Numbered from the stretch's first letter, positions 53,068-63,310 are shown. The stretch is 64,000 nt of DNA from an uncultured Acidobacteriota bacterium (GCA_903847975.1 CAINFC010000166.1:16188-80187); one strand, 5' to 3'. Numbers and translations: made by a program. Notes: generated from the sequence alone by a model not told the origin.

Positions 53068-54074
53068 AGACCGGATTGACCCTGGGCAAATTCGCCCCCC
53101 TGCACCGCGGGCACCAGTTTCTGCTGGAGTCCGCTCTTTCCGAGGTGGATCAGCTGACGGTGCTGATCTACGACGCGCCGGAGTTCACCCGCTGCCCGCT
53201 GCCGGTCCGCGCCGGATGGATCCGGAGGTTCTATCCCCAGGTGGAGGTCATCGAAGCCTGGGACGGGCCCATGGAGGTGGGGGACACTCCGGCCATCCGC
53301 CGGATGCACGAGGATTTCCTGCACCGGATCCTGCAGGGCCGCCGCATCACTCATTTCTTTTGCAGCGAATTTTATGGTGAGCATGTCAGCCGGGCGCTGG
53401 GCGCCCGGGATTGCCGCGTCGACGCGGCCCGGGCCCGGTTCCCGGTGTCGGCCACCGATCTCCGGCGGGATCTGTACGCCTTCCGGCGGTTTCTTTCGCC
53501 GCTGGTCTACTGGGACCTGATCGGGAAAGTCGTATTCCTCGGCGCTCCGGCCACCGGCAAAACCACGCTGGCCGAGAGCCTGGCGAAGAAATATCGGACC
53601 GTATGGATGCCGGAATACGGGCGGGAATACTGGGAGCGCCACCAGCAGGAGCGGCGGCTTTCCCTCGGGCAGCTCCTCGAAATCGCGGAAACGCACCGCG
53701 CCCGGGAGGCGGCGCGGGCGGCCGAGGCCAACCGCTTTCTGTTCGTGGACACCGATGCCACCACCACCTGCATGTTTTCCCGCTATTACCACGGGGCGGC
53801 CCACCCGCGGCTGGAGGAGCTGGCCTCGCAGGTCCGGGACCGCTACAACCTGTTTTTTCTGTGCGAGGATGACATCCCCTACGACAACACCTGGGACCGA
53901 TCCGGGGAGGCGCAGCGGGCCGTGTTTCAGAAGCAGATCCGGGCGGACCTCCTGGCCCGTCGCATCCCGTTTTTCTCCCTGCGCGGAGACCTTGCGGCGC
54001 GCATGGACCGCGTCTCCGCGATTCTCGAGGGGTTTGATCCCTGGGCTTCCCTGGCCGACCACCTGAGGCCGTGA
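53064..54074 (+). CDS. nadR: Bifunctional NMN adenylyltransferase / ribosylnicotinamide kinase NadR
   Basis: A 336-residue cytosolic enzyme for NAD salvage. The N-terminal adenylyltransferase has the nucleotidyltransferase motif GKFAPLHRGHQFL at 8-20. The C-terminal ribosylnicotinamide kinase has a P-loop GAPATGKTTLAESL near 158-171 and the downstream acidic motif LFVDTDATTT. It phosphorylates imported nicotinamide riboside and adenylates NMN to NAD. It lacks the N-terminal DNA-binding helix-turn-helix of the enterobacterial NadR, so it should not be a repressor. Coupled to pnuC by an ATGA overlap. Confidence 0.93.
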   Translation: MKTGLTLGKFAPLHRGHQFLLESALSEVDQLTVLIYDAPEFTRCPLPVRAGWIRRFYPQVEVIEAWDGPMEVGDTPAIRRMHEDFLHRILQGRRITHFFCSEFYGEHVSRALGARDCRVDAARARFPVSATDLRRDLYAFRRFLSPLVYWDLIGKVVFLGAPATGKTTLAESLAKKYRTVWMPEYGREYWERHQQERRLSLGQLLEIAETHRAREAARAAEANRFLFVDTDATTTCMFSRYYHGAAHPRLEELASQVRDRYNLFFLCEDDIPYDNTWDRSGEAQRAVFQKQIRADLLARRIPFFSLRGDLAARMDRVSAILEGFDPWASLADHLRP

Positions 54075-54131
54075 GGCCCGGCCGGCTGCAGCGGGTGCCT
54101 GTTTTCCTTCTCCCGATGTCCGGTCCGGCGT

Positions 54132-55586
54132 TCAACTCCTTGGCGGAGGGGGAGGAGCATTACGGCGCGGAGCCGCCTCGTTGATCACCGGCGGAATGAA
54201 GTCATGGTCGATGATCTGCTTTTCCAGCAGGGCGACCATCAGGTTCTGCTGCACCTCGCGAAGGTCCGCCCGCCCGGCCAGGTTCTCCAGTTCCCCGGGA
54301 TCCTTCTCCAGGTCGTAAAGTTCCAGCACCGGCCGCGGCCGGGTGAAATAGGCGCGCTCATGCGCCGGCAGCAGGGTGCCGGCCTGGTGTGCGGCGAGAA
54401 TTTCCTGCCAGCCGGGATCCTGACCGCTGTCCACGGGCCAGTACTCCATCCACGGCGTCACATTGTAGATCAGCTTGTAGCGCCGGGAGCGAACGCAGCG
54501 GGACAGGTCCCAGGTGCTGGCCTTGGTATCCGGTCCGATAGCGCCGTTTCCGTGAAACAGCCGCGCTCCGAAAATGTGCTCGCGCGGCGCATACGGTCTC
54601 CCCGTCAGGAGCGGCAGAAAGCTGCGGCCGGTCACGCCGTCCGGCGGCGGGGCACCGCCGGCATCCATGAACGTGGCGGCGATATCTTCCCCGGAAATCA
54701 GCGCGTCCGTCTTCCCGGGCTTGATGCGTCCCGGCCAGCGGGCGATGAGCGGAACGTGCAGGCCGGGGTCGTAGAGCGATCCTTTCCCATGCGGGAACGC
54801 CATGCCGTTATCCCCCATGAATACCACCAGGGTATTCTCTGCCATGCCATGCTTGCCCAGGATCGCCATGGCCTCGGCGAAGGAGCGGTCCGCCCGCTCC
54901 ACCTCACCGCAATAGCGAGCCAGGTCGGAGCGCACGCCGGGGAGATCGGGGAGATGGGGCGGCAGCTTGATTTTCGCCGCCTCCACCTTGCCGGCGCCGG
55001 CATCCCAGACGTGATGCGGATCGCTGTAATTGATCCAGAAGAACCAGGGGCGTCCCTGCGGCGCCTGGCTGAGGAATGCCTCCAACCTTTCCGGCGTCGC
55101 CGGCTGCCCGGAGATATCCAGGTAGTCGATCCGCTTCTTCCAGGTGCGCATGCTGTGCCGGTCGTAAACCTGCGCCGTTTCCGGCGACGGATTGACGACT
55201 CCGTCCAGGTGGAAATACCGCCCGCACACGCCGGTATGGTAGCCGCGCCCGCGCAGCACTTCCGGCACGGTCCGGATGTCGGCGGGCAGCGGCGAGCTGA
55301 ACCGGCCCATGCGCGCCGCAACGGGCGATCGGCCGGTCATCATCGCGGTGCGCGAGGGAACGCACTGCGGGGCGGCCTGGAAAGCCCGCTCGAACAGCAG
55401 TCCCTCGGCGGCAAAGCGGTCCAGTGCCGGAGTCGACATCCAGTTCGCCCCGTAGGCGCCCAGGTACGGATAGCTGTGGTCGTCGGATAGTACGAAGAGA
55501 ATGTTTGGTGGCGCGGAGGCCAGGGATTGTGCTGCCAGCGGTGCGGAGGTGAGGGTTCGAAGGGCATCTCTGCGGGTCGTCTTCAT
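54132..55586 (-). CDS. Tat-exported sulfatase (type I, formylglycine)
   Basis: A 484-residue alkaline-phosphatase-fold sulfatase. A twin-arginine-type signal TTRRDALRTLTSAPLA is at 3-18. The metal-binding start ILFVLSDDHSYPYLG, the formylglycine motif C-x-P-S-R in QCVPSRTAMMTGRSP, DPHHVW and the second metal pair FMGDNGMAFPHGKGS are intact. It needs an anaerobic or aerobic formylglycine-forming enzyme encoded elsewhere. The overall pattern resembles iduronate-2-sulfatase-like enzymes acting on sulfated glycans. The C-terminus is a proline-rich tail (APPPPPRS). It follows TonB receptor 2 on the same strand after about 300 bp, suggesting joint use of a sulfated polysaccharide. Confidence 0.9.
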   Translation of the reverse strand: MKTTRRDALRTLTSAPLAAQSLASAPPNILFVLSDDHSYPYLGAYGANWMSTPALDRFAAEGLLFERAFQAAPQCVPSRTAMMTGRSPVAARMGRFSSPLPADIRTVPEVLRGRGYHTGVCGRYFHLDGVVNPSPETAQVYDRHSMRTWKKRIDYLDISGQPATPERLEAFLSQAPQGRPWFFWINYSDPHHVWDAGAGKVEAAKIKLPPHLPDLPGVRSDLARYCGEVERADRSFAEAMAILGKHGMAENTLVVFMGDNGMAFPHGKGSLYDPGLHVPLIARWPGRIKPGKTDALISGEDIAATFMDAGGAPPPDGVTGRSFLPLLTGRPYAPREHIFGARLFHGNGAIGPDTKASTWDLSRCVRSRRYKLIYNVTPWMEYWPVDSGQDPGWQEILAAHQAGTLLPAHERAYFTRPRPVLELYDLEKDPGELENLAGRADLREVQQNLMVALLEKQIIDHDFIPPVINEAAPRRNAPPPPPRS

Positions 55587-55884
55587 GCCGGTCTCCTTAT
55601 CGTATCAAGTGCCAACAGGAAAAATGGGGGCGGGGAGCGCAGATCGTTCGGTTCCGCCCCGGCTACCCTGCAAGTCTAGAGCAGTTTTCGCCCGGAATCA
55701 AGGAAAGGCCGGATTCCCAGGCAGGACCTTCGGGCGCCGGAATCGGGGCCGGGCGGTCCTGCCGGGAAACCTCCGGGAGCGGAAGAAGCTGCTCCTCCCG
55801 CATCCCGGTAAAAGGACGGAGGATGGCCCGGGCCGGCCCGTGGAGCCTCTCCTGGACTCAAAGGACCGGCCGGACCACGGCTTC
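55587..55884. other. Intergenic region with a hairpin
   Basis: No gene. A perfect 9-bp inverted repeat GGCAGGACC / GGTCCTGCC (55730-55738 and 55755-55763) with a 16-nt centre could end the TonB receptor 2 transcript. Confidence 0.45.
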
Positions 55885-58800
55885 CTACCAAAGCATTTTG
55901 AGTCCGAACTGGATCTGCCGCGGAGCATTGGCTTGTGCCGATACCCGCCCGAAGGAGCTGGAGGTTACGCTGGTATTGGGGCCGCTGAACTGGACCCGGT
56001 TGAAGGCGTTCAGGGCTTCCACCCGGAACTGAACTTTCAGCCGCTCGGTAGTCTTGAACTCCTTGAACAGGGAGAGGTCGAAGTTGTTGACGCCATGGGC
56101 GCGAAGGTCCTGGATTCGGGCGCTGGAGTTGCCGAAGGTGAAGGGCGCCGGCTGGGAGAACACAGAGGTGTCGAACCACCGGGCGAGGCGATCCTGAGCC
56201 CGCCCTTCCAGCTTGCCGCTCTTGCCGCTGTTGTTGGCCGTGGTTCGGGGATTGTTGATGCCCGCGGTATTGCTGGCCGTAATCGCCAGCGCCAAGCCGG
56301 TCTGAAGAGTCGTGATGCCGTTGATCTGCCAGCCGCCGATCAGTGCATTCACCAGGCCGGAGGCACGATTCCCCCAATATCGGCCCTGACCGAAAGGTAA
56401 CTCATAGATGTAGCTGAAAACGAAAGAATGGGGAATATCGATTTGGGCCACGGCCCGGCTGGCCATTTTGTCATACTCATTTTGTACGGTGTCCTCTCCA
56501 AAGTCGATGGTTTTGGACCAGGTGTAGGAGCCTTCCAGCTGCAGGCCGCGGGCCATACGCTTCTTGACACCCACCAGCAGGCCGTTGTACCAGGAGCGTC
56601 CGCCGGTGTCGCGGGCGCCCACCAGTTCGCCGAACTGCGGAAAGGGCCGCAGCAATTGCGCCTGCTTGACCTCCGGACCGGCCAGGATGCCCCCTGCGCT
56701 GGGATGGCCGTAAAACGGGTTCTGTACCAGCTTGTTCAGCTGAGCGCCCAGGGACATGTACTTGGGATCGAGCTGGTTCGGGTAACGCTCCAGAGCCAGT
56801 TCGTAGCCGCGGGTGCCCACATATCCCAGCTCCAGCATCAGCTGGCCGAGGAGTTCCTGCTGCAGCATGACGTTGAACTGCCGGGCCCACTGCACCTTAT
56901 CGTCTTTGTATTTGGGCCGGAAGTCGAATCCCACTGCGGACAGAAGACCTTCGGAGCTCCCTTTGCCGTACGACAGGCCGTTCGGGTAGGGGTTGCTCAG
57001 CAGGTTGGTGGGCGTTATGCCGTCCAGCGTGGAGATCCAGGGCGTCTCCCCGCGAAAGCCGTAGGGCGTGTCCGTGCCGGAAGCCGCCTTGAACGACGCC
57101 GAAAAAATGGTCGCATAGCCGGCCCGAAGAACGGTATGCGGCGTCACCTGGTAGGCGAAGCCGAGGCGGGGGGAAAAGTTGTGCCAGTCCCAGTTGTACT
57201 GGTGGCGGCTGCTGCCGTTCACGCCCTGGTAAACCAGTCCGCCGCGCATGGCAGGAAAGCCCGGGATCACCCCGGCCAGCGGGCTGCGGACCTCCATGTC
57301 GAAATAGTTGAGGCGGTTGTACCGCTCGGTGCGAGGCGTATCCATTTCCCAGCGCAAGCCGAGGTTCAAGGTTAGCTTCGGGTTGAAACGCCAGTCGTCC
57401 TGGGCGTATCCGGCCAGATAAAAGCTCTGGGCCGCCTCGTCCTTGTATTGGGTCATAAGGCGGTTGCCGCTGACGCCGGTTCCCAGCAGCAGCGAGGCCA
57501 TGCCGTTGCCGGCCGTGGAGCTGGCGGTGAGCGGATTGGGCCCCTGGGTGAAGGCGGCGTTGAAAATGAACTCCCCGGAGGGTGATCGCAATTCCCGCGT
57601 GTTGGCCCGGAACATCCGCCCTTCGAAACCGAACTTCATGGAATGGGTGCCGCGGGTCTGGGCCAGGCTGGAGGACAGGCTGTAGGAATTGGAGGTGCTG
57701 TTGCGGTGGTCGCGGTGTCCGAGCGACGCATATCCGGACGCGTCAAATCGCGGGAACATGACCTGGTCGGTATAGTTGTCGATCATTTTGGGCAGCCCCA
57801 GCGTGGAGGGCAGGAAGCCGACCCCCTGGTTCATATAGGGAAAGTGGATCCGGGCAAAGCCGAGCCGCGAAGTGAGCAGTGTGTTGGACGACAGCGTGTA
57901 GATGTGCTCGGCGACCACCTGCTGGTTCCGGTTGGTCTGGACGATTCGTCCTTCCGCGATGGTGATGTCGCTCGGAAAGAGCACGGCCGGAATATCCTCC
58001 AGCGAACGGATGGAATAACGGCCAAAAATCTTTTGCCGGTCGGAAAGCTGGTGGTCGATGCGGAAATCGGCGTTGTTGGTGTTGACCGCGTAGGAGCCGC
58101 TTTGGGAGTAGTTGTTGGCCTGGGTATAAGGATCCCCGGGCTGGTTGGGCAGGGGGTAATACTTGAGCACGTTGCGCCCCACGGGATCCATGCGCGTCAG
58201 GGGAATCTTGTTGCCGGGGAAGGCATCGCGGATATATCCGCTCCCGCTGGGGTTGGCCCGGGTGGTGAACGGATTGTAAATGACCACCAGCCTGTTGGCG
58301 CTGGTCAGGGTCTGGGAGAAGTCGCCTTCCCGCTGCAGAAGGGTGGGCACGGTAATGGTGGTGCTGGCAAAGCTCCGCTGCCGCAGTCCTTCGTAGGAGG
58401 CCATGAAAAAAGTCTTGTCGCGGCGGATCGGGCCGCTCACCACTCCGCCGAACTGGTTGCGCTGGAAAGTCTGCAGCTTTTCCCCGCGTGAGTTGGCGAA
58501 AAAGTTGTTGGCATCGAACTTCGAGTTGCGAAGAAAATCGTAGGCGCTGCCGTGAAAAACATTCGAGCCGGATTTGTAAATTACGTTGAGCACCGTGCCC
58601 AGCGTGCGGCCGAATTCGGCGGGCACGTTCGCCCCGGTCACCTTGAACTCCTGGATGGCGTCCACCGACGGAAATACGCTGACGGCGGAGTAGCCGGTGA
58701 CGGTGGGCTGCGAGCCGGTGACGCCGTCAATCAGAATGTCCAGGGTGCGTCGGCGGGTTCCATAGGCGGAGAAGTTCAGCCCTTCATGCCACTCGTTGAT

Positions 58801-59295
58801 CGATCCGGCAATCCCCGGTGTCAAGGCCACGAGGGAATAAACATTGCGGGTGTTGAGCGGCAGCTCCAGGATCCGGCGGTTATCCACGACTTTGCCGATC
58901 GAGGAAGTGGAGGCCTCCAGAAGCGGGGCGTCCGCTGTGACTGTCACCTGATCGGTGATGGAGCCGACCTCCAGGGCGATGTCGACCCGCGCTACTTGCG
59001 AGACCTGCAGGACCAGCCCTTCCCGGAGGAATTTCTTGAAGCCCTGGGTTTCGACTCCAACGCTGTAGGCGCCGGGAAGCAAAGAGGGGACGGTGTAGGT
59101 GCCGCGGGAATCGGTCACCGCGGAAATCACTTCGTTGGTGTTCACGTTTCGGATCTGAACCGTAAGGCCGGGAACGACCGCACCGGATGGGTCAAGAATT
59201 CTTCCGGTAATGGTGGCGCGAAAATCCTGAGCGCCGACAGCGGCGCTCAGCAGGGTAAGGAGAAAAAAACCGGGTACAGCCTTTTGTGTAAACAT
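55885..59295 (-). CDS. TonB-dependent receptor, Oar type (receptor 2)
   Basis: An 1136-residue outer-membrane receptor. Signal peptide about 1-22 (ends AAVGAQDF), carboxypeptidase-regulatory-like domain (TGRILDPSGAVVPGLTVQ, to KFLREGLVLQV), plug domain (SIGKVVDNRRILELPLNTRN, then IDGVTGSQPTVTGYSAVS) and a barrel ending QIQFGLKMLW with terminal aromatic residue. The start at 59295 is chosen because AGGAG lies just upstream and a signal peptide follows; the longer open frame above has neither. It is upstream of the sulfatase gene. It shares a plug motif with receptor 3 (VVDNRRILELPL versus VVDSRRILDLPL), so the two are probably paralogues. Confidence 0.9.
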   Translation of the reverse strand: MFTQKAVPGFFLLTLLSAAVGAQDFRATITGRILDPSGAVVPGLTVQIRNVNTNEVISAVTDSRGTYTVPSLLPGAYSVGVETQGFKKFLREGLVLQVSQVARVDIALEVGSITDQVTVTADAPLLEASTSSIGKVVDNRRILELPLNTRNVYSLVALTPGIAGSINEWHEGLNFSAYGTRRRTLDILIDGVTGSQPTVTGYSAVSVFPSVDAIQEFKVTGANVPAEFGRTLGTVLNVIYKSGSNVFHGSAYDFLRNSKFDANNFFANSRGEKLQTFQRNQFGGVVSGPIRRDKTFFMASYEGLRQRSFASTTITVPTLLQREGDFSQTLTSANRLVVIYNPFTTRANPSGSGYIRDAFPGNKIPLTRMDPVGRNVLKYYPLPNQPGDPYTQANNYSQSGSYAVNTNNADFRIDHQLSDRQKIFGRYSIRSLEDIPAVLFPSDITIAEGRIVQTNRNQQVVAEHIYTLSSNTLLTSRLGFARIHFPYMNQGVGFLPSTLGLPKMIDNYTDQVMFPRFDASGYASLGHRDHRNSTSNSYSLSSSLAQTRGTHSMKFGFEGRMFRANTRELRSPSGEFIFNAAFTQGPNPLTASSTAGNGMASLLLGTGVSGNRLMTQYKDEAAQSFYLAGYAQDDWRFNPKLTLNLGLRWEMDTPRTERYNRLNYFDMEVRSPLAGVIPGFPAMRGGLVYQGVNGSSRHQYNWDWHNFSPRLGFAYQVTPHTVLRAGYATIFSASFKAASGTDTPYGFRGETPWISTLDGITPTNLLSNPYPNGLSYGKGSSEGLLSAVGFDFRPKYKDDKVQWARQFNVMLQQELLGQLMLELGYVGTRGYELALERYPNQLDPKYMSLGAQLNKLVQNPFYGHPSAGGILAGPEVKQAQLLRPFPQFGELVGARDTGGRSWYNGLLVGVKKRMARGLQLEGSYTWSKTIDFGEDTVQNEYDKMASRAVAQIDIPHSFVFSYIYELPFGQGRYWGNRASGLVNALIGGWQINGITTLQTGLALAITASNTAGINNPRTTANNSGKSGKLEGRAQDRLARWFDTSVFSQPAPFTFGNSSARIQDLRAHGVNNFDLSLFKEFKTTERLKVQFRVEALNAFNRVQFSGPNTSVTSSSFGRVSAQANAPRQIQFGLKMLW

Positions 59296-59767
59296 ATCCT
59301 GCTCCTGGATAGGTGAATGCGGGTGAGGCCGCGATTCGAGGTAGGGCACTGACGGGATTAAGGCAGAAGGCACAGAGAGCAATGACCTGAGGAGAATGCC
59401 TCTGCCGGCAGACATAAGGAAAAGCCATTGCGTGCCTCCTTGCGAGAACAAATAAGATGCTTAATTATTGCATAAAAGGGAGGCCGTCGCAAAAAGTCCG
59501 GAATCGATTCGTAACCATCTCCCAAGCGAAATTGTCCGGAGGTCAAGCTTTAGCTTACGTGGCACAAGCGGAATTCAGCTCGTAGCTCGCAGTCTGAAGC
59601 CGGACTCTAGACGAATATTTTTAAACCTTCTGCCGCACCGTCAATTCGATTCAAGCTATTGATTCGGCGGGCTGAAGAACCCCTGACGAGTGGAGTTGAG
59701 CCTCCGGGTGCGGCGGGCTTTTCCTGGCCCGCCGGAGGGGGAAGAAGAGGTTTTCGCTGATTGGGTT
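59296..59767. other. Intergenic region with one GTCGCAAAAAGTCC repeat and a hairpin
   Basis: CCGTCGCAAAAAGTCCGG at about 59480 belongs to the AAAAAGTC repeat family. A hairpin GGCGGGC-TTTTCCTG-GCCCGCC at 59712-59733, extended by outer CTCC/GGAG pairs, lies 35 bp after the receptor 3 stop and may terminate it. No gene is supported. Confidence 0.5.
59712..59733 (-). terminator. Hairpin after TonB receptor 3
   Basis: Seven-bp GC stem GGCGGGC/GCCCGCC with an 8-nt loop, extended by an outer CCTCC/GGAGG pairing. No clear T-run follows on the minus strand, so intrinsic termination is uncertain. Confidence 0.4.
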
Positions 59768-62700
59768 TCAGTGAATCAGCTTTAATCCGAAGTGAATGTA
59801 CCGGGGATACCCGTTGGTGGCCGTGATTTTCCCGAATAGGGTGTTGGTCGGCGTCGTATTGGGAGCCGCAAGGTTGGAATGGTTGATGGCATTCAGAAAT
59901 TCCGCCCGGAATTGCAGCTTCCATTTTTCGGCAAGAGCGAATGTTTTTACCGCGGAGATGTCCCAGGTTTCGACTCCGGGAGCTCTTACTCCGGAGTAGC
60001 GAAGCGGCATGTTTCTGACGTTGTATTGCAGCTGCTCGGCCGTAATGCGATTGAAGGCCGAGGTGTTGAACCAGCGGTCGAAGGTTTTCTGCGATCCGGA
60101 AAGAGGGATGCTTTTGACGTCGGCCGTCAGGATGGAATTGCCGAAACCGAGCGGCGCTCCGCTGTTGGCCTGATAAACGGCTTGCAGCTGCCAGCCGGCG
60201 GCCAGGTGTTTTACCACCGGATGGGGGTTGGTCAGCAGCGGCTTCCCCGGGCCGAAGGGCAACTCGTAGATGCCGCTGAGCGCGTAGCGGTGGGTGCGGT
60301 CCAGATCGGAAACCACTCCATACGGCACCTCATCGCTTTCGTTGAGGTAATCCGAAGCTTCCATCATCTTCGAATAGGTATAGTTGAACTGGAAGGTATA
60401 CCCCGAGCGGAAGCGCCGCTCGAAAGTGGTCTGCAGGGAATGGTACCAGGAATACCCTTGCGGCTCCGTCGTCGACAGTCCGGTGAAGTGCGGGTAGGGA
60501 CGAAGCAGCTGATTGCGGGCTACGTTGGTGCCGGCGATATTGGTCCCCGGCAGGGGATAAAACGGGTTGGGAACCTGGGAGCTCAGGTAATCGATGGTTT
60601 TCTGATCCCGGCTGCCCGAGGTGGACAGCAGCGACTTGGGAATTCCGTCATACTGCCGGGTGGCCCCCAGTTTGGTGCCCCGGTTGCCGAGGTAGGAAAT
60701 ATCCCAGAGCATATCGCCGGGAAGCTGCTGCTGAATGCCGAAGGACCAGCGCTGCATGTAGCCGTTGACCGCCTGCGGGCGAAAGTAGGCGACGGCACGG
60801 CCGACATCGGTGGCCAGCCCCTGAGAGGAGCCCGGAGGCTTGGGCCATCCGCTGGGGAAAGGATTCGAAAGGGAGGCGATGTAGGTCTGCCCGTTGTCCG
60901 TAGAGGCCACCAGCGAAGTACGCAAACTGTAGCCGGATTGATTGACCGAGCTGCGGTCCGCGCTGAAGGGGACGTAAAACAGGCCGTACCCGGTGCGGAT
61001 CACGGTGTTCTTGAAAAGGGTGTAGGCCAGACCGATGCGCGGCGCGAAATTATTCTTGTCTCCGACCCACAGTTCCCGCGGATTTCCGGCAAAAAACAAT
61101 CCCCCGTTGACCTTGAATTGGCTTGCCGGAAGCTCCGGAAGGGGATTCCTGGCGTAGTTGGCGATGGCTCGGGCAGCGATCGGATTGGCCGTGGCAAAAT
61201 CGAAGCCTTGCACCGAGCGGTTGAAACGCTCGGTCAGCGGACCGTCGTAGTCGTAACGCAGGCCGGCATTGAGGGTCAGCTTCGGAGTGACGCGCCAGTC
61301 GTCCTGCACATAGAAGGCGGTGGTGATCGACTGCTCGGCGGCCGAGTCGTTTTCGTTGATCTGCCCGGAGGATGGAATCCCCATGAGAAAGGAAGCCAGA
61401 TCCTGCCCGATGGGAGCCGCCGGCGAATTGTCCATCGGACCGCCGGTATAGGTGCTTCCGAAGGTTAGCGTGGGGGTCATGTTGGCGAAATTGTAATTAT
61501 GCTCCCGGTACATTCGAACCTCGACTCCCAGCTTGGTGGTATGCCGTCCGCGGGTCCAGGTGAGATCGTCGGAGACAGTGCCGTAGTTGGAGATGGAGCG
61601 CGAAGGGCTGGCCGTCCCCAGAGCCTGGAAGCTGCCGACGCTAAGGCCGGGAAAGCTGCGGGCCTGCGGATCGATGGCATCAGAGAGCGACTTGGCGAAC
61701 CCGGCGCCGGTCAGGTCGAAGCCCAGGGAAAGGGGTTCGAAGCTCTGTTCGAAGCGGGTCACTCCGATGCGCACATTGTTCAGCATGGAAGGCGAGAGGA
61801 CGTAGACGTCGTCGAAAACGCCGCCGTAGTTATAGCGGTAGCGGTTGTTGCCGTTGGCGGTGTTGTCGAAGGTCTGCCCGCTGCGGAAGAGCTGGTACCA
61901 CTGGTTGTAGCGTCCGAAAATCCGGTGTTTTTCGGAGAAATTGTGGTCCAGCTTGACCGTGTGGGACATGTATTCGTTATAAGAACTCTGCAGCCGGGTG
62001 AAATTGTTTCGTCCGTCGGCCGTTCCCTGGGTGTTCGGCAGAGGCCAGTAGGAGAGCAGGCCGGCGGCAGTCTTGTCCAGGCGGTTGGCGGGAATGATGT
62101 TGCCGACAAAGGGCTGTCGCTGATAGCGCCCGCCGGCGGCCGGCCTGGTGGACAGCGGATCGTAGATCTGATAGGAGGATCCGAGCTTCAGCAGCTCCGA
62201 AAAATCGCCCTGCCGCTGGGCAACCGTCGGTACGGTGAAAAAGGTGTTGCCCCGCTCCACGCCGGGCCGGGTGAGCCCCTCGAAGGAATAAATCCAGAAG
62301 GTTTTATTGCGTCCGTCGTAAATCTTGGGCAGCAGAACCGGCCCGGAGAGGGTTGTCCCGAAGCGATTCAGAATATTCAGCGGATTGGCGGCCTTTTTCT
62401 TCTCTTCGGTAACCGGCCCGGTCGCCGGGTTATAAAGGTTCTGGCGCTGAAACAAGTCCAGCGACTGCAGGTGCTGGTTGTTGTGGAACCAGAGAAAGGT
62501 GGAGTGAAACTGATTGGTACCGGTGCGCAAAACCACGTTGACGTTGCCTCCCGGCGAGCGGCCGGCGCTGGCGTCGTAGGTGGCGGTCTGCACTTTGAAT
62601 TCCGCCACGATTTCCGTGGGCGGGGCATACGCTGCGTTGGTCCCCCACATGGCCGGGGTCCCATCCACCGTGAATTCGATGTTCCCGGATCGTACTCCGT

Positions 62701-63244
62701 TTACCGTCAGGGAGGACAGAACTTCCGTGGCCGGCCCAAGGCTGGGGTGATTCGGCCCGGCGAGATTTACTACCCCGGGCGCCAGCCGCGAGAGGGAAAG
62801 GGCATTGCCTCCCGGAAGCGGCAGGTCCAGAATACGCCGGCTGTCCACCACCCGCCCCATGCTGGCCGTCGAGGTGTCGAGCAGGGAAGCCTGGCCGGAG
62901 ACGGTGATCGATTCCGACATCTGGCCCATCTCGAAGGGGATGTCGATGGCCAGCTGATCCGCAACGCGCACTTGCAGGTCTGTACGTTCGTAGCTTTTAA
63001 ATCCTGCGGAGGAAGCCGACAGAGTGTACATGCCGGGCTGCAGATAAGGAATGTCGTACAATCCGGCCTCATTGCTGGTGGCCGAAATTCTGACCCCGGT
63101 CTCCCGGTTGATGGCGGTAACGGTGACACTGGGGACCACCGCTCCGCTCGGATCAAGAACCCGGCCGGAGATTCGCCCGCGTGCGTCCTGTGCGGGAAGG
63201 GAACTGCAAACGATGAGGAGAAGAACGATCCAACGCTTGATCAT
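59768..63244 (-). CDS. TonB-dependent receptor, Oar type (receptor 3)
   Basis: An 1158-residue outer-membrane receptor. Signal peptide about 1-18 (MIKRWIVLLLIVCSSLPAQ), carboxypeptidase-regulatory-like domain (GRVLDPSGAVVPSVTVTAI), plug domain (SMGRVVDSRRILDLPLPGGN, then NIEFTVDGTPAMW) and a large barrel ending HFGLKLIH; the last residue is His rather than the usual Phe or Trp, as in a minority of such proteins. The start at 63244 has a GGGAG site and a signal peptide; the 69 upstream codons of the open frame contain the promoter. Closely similar in layout to receptor 2 on the same strand. Substrate unknown. Confidence 0.9.
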   Translation of the reverse strand: MIKRWIVLLLIVCSSLPAQDARGRISGRVLDPSGAVVPSVTVTAINRETGVRISATSNEAGLYDIPYLQPGMYTLSASSAGFKSYERTDLQVRVADQLAIDIPFEMGQMSESITVSGQASLLDTSTASMGRVVDSRRILDLPLPGGNALSLSRLAPGVVNLAGPNHPSLGPATEVLSSLTVNGVRSGNIEFTVDGTPAMWGTNAAYAPPTEIVAEFKVQTATYDASAGRSPGGNVNVVLRTGTNQFHSTFLWFHNNQHLQSLDLFQRQNLYNPATGPVTEEKKKAANPLNILNRFGTTLSGPVLLPKIYDGRNKTFWIYSFEGLTRPGVERGNTFFTVPTVAQRQGDFSELLKLGSSYQIYDPLSTRPAAGGRYQRQPFVGNIIPANRLDKTAAGLLSYWPLPNTQGTADGRNNFTRLQSSYNEYMSHTVKLDHNFSEKHRIFGRYNQWYQLFRSGQTFDNTANGNNRYRYNYGGVFDDVYVLSPSMLNNVRIGVTRFEQSFEPLSLGFDLTGAGFAKSLSDAIDPQARSFPGLSVGSFQALGTASPSRSISNYGTVSDDLTWTRGRHTTKLGVEVRMYREHNYNFANMTPTLTFGSTYTGGPMDNSPAAPIGQDLASFLMGIPSSGQINENDSAAEQSITTAFYVQDDWRVTPKLTLNAGLRYDYDGPLTERFNRSVQGFDFATANPIAARAIANYARNPLPELPASQFKVNGGLFFAGNPRELWVGDKNNFAPRIGLAYTLFKNTVIRTGYGLFYVPFSADRSSVNQSGYSLRTSLVASTDNGQTYIASLSNPFPSGWPKPPGSSQGLATDVGRAVAYFRPQAVNGYMQRWSFGIQQQLPGDMLWDISYLGNRGTKLGATRQYDGIPKSLLSTSGSRDQKTIDYLSSQVPNPFYPLPGTNIAGTNVARNQLLRPYPHFTGLSTTEPQGYSWYHSLQTTFERRFRSGYTFQFNYTYSKMMEASDYLNESDEVPYGVVSDLDRTHRYALSGIYELPFGPGKPLLTNPHPVVKHLAAGWQLQAVYQANSGAPLGFGNSILTADVKSIPLSGSQKTFDRWFNTSAFNRITAEQLQYNVRNMPLRYSGVRAPGVETWDISAVKTFALAEKWKLQFRAEFLNAINHSNLAAPNTTPTNTLFGKITATNGYPRYIHFGLKLIH

Positions 63245-63310
63245 GACATTTACTCCCAATGGAACGGTAAGAAGAACTAAGGATGGAGGTGTAGTTCTCA
63301 TCCGTAAACA

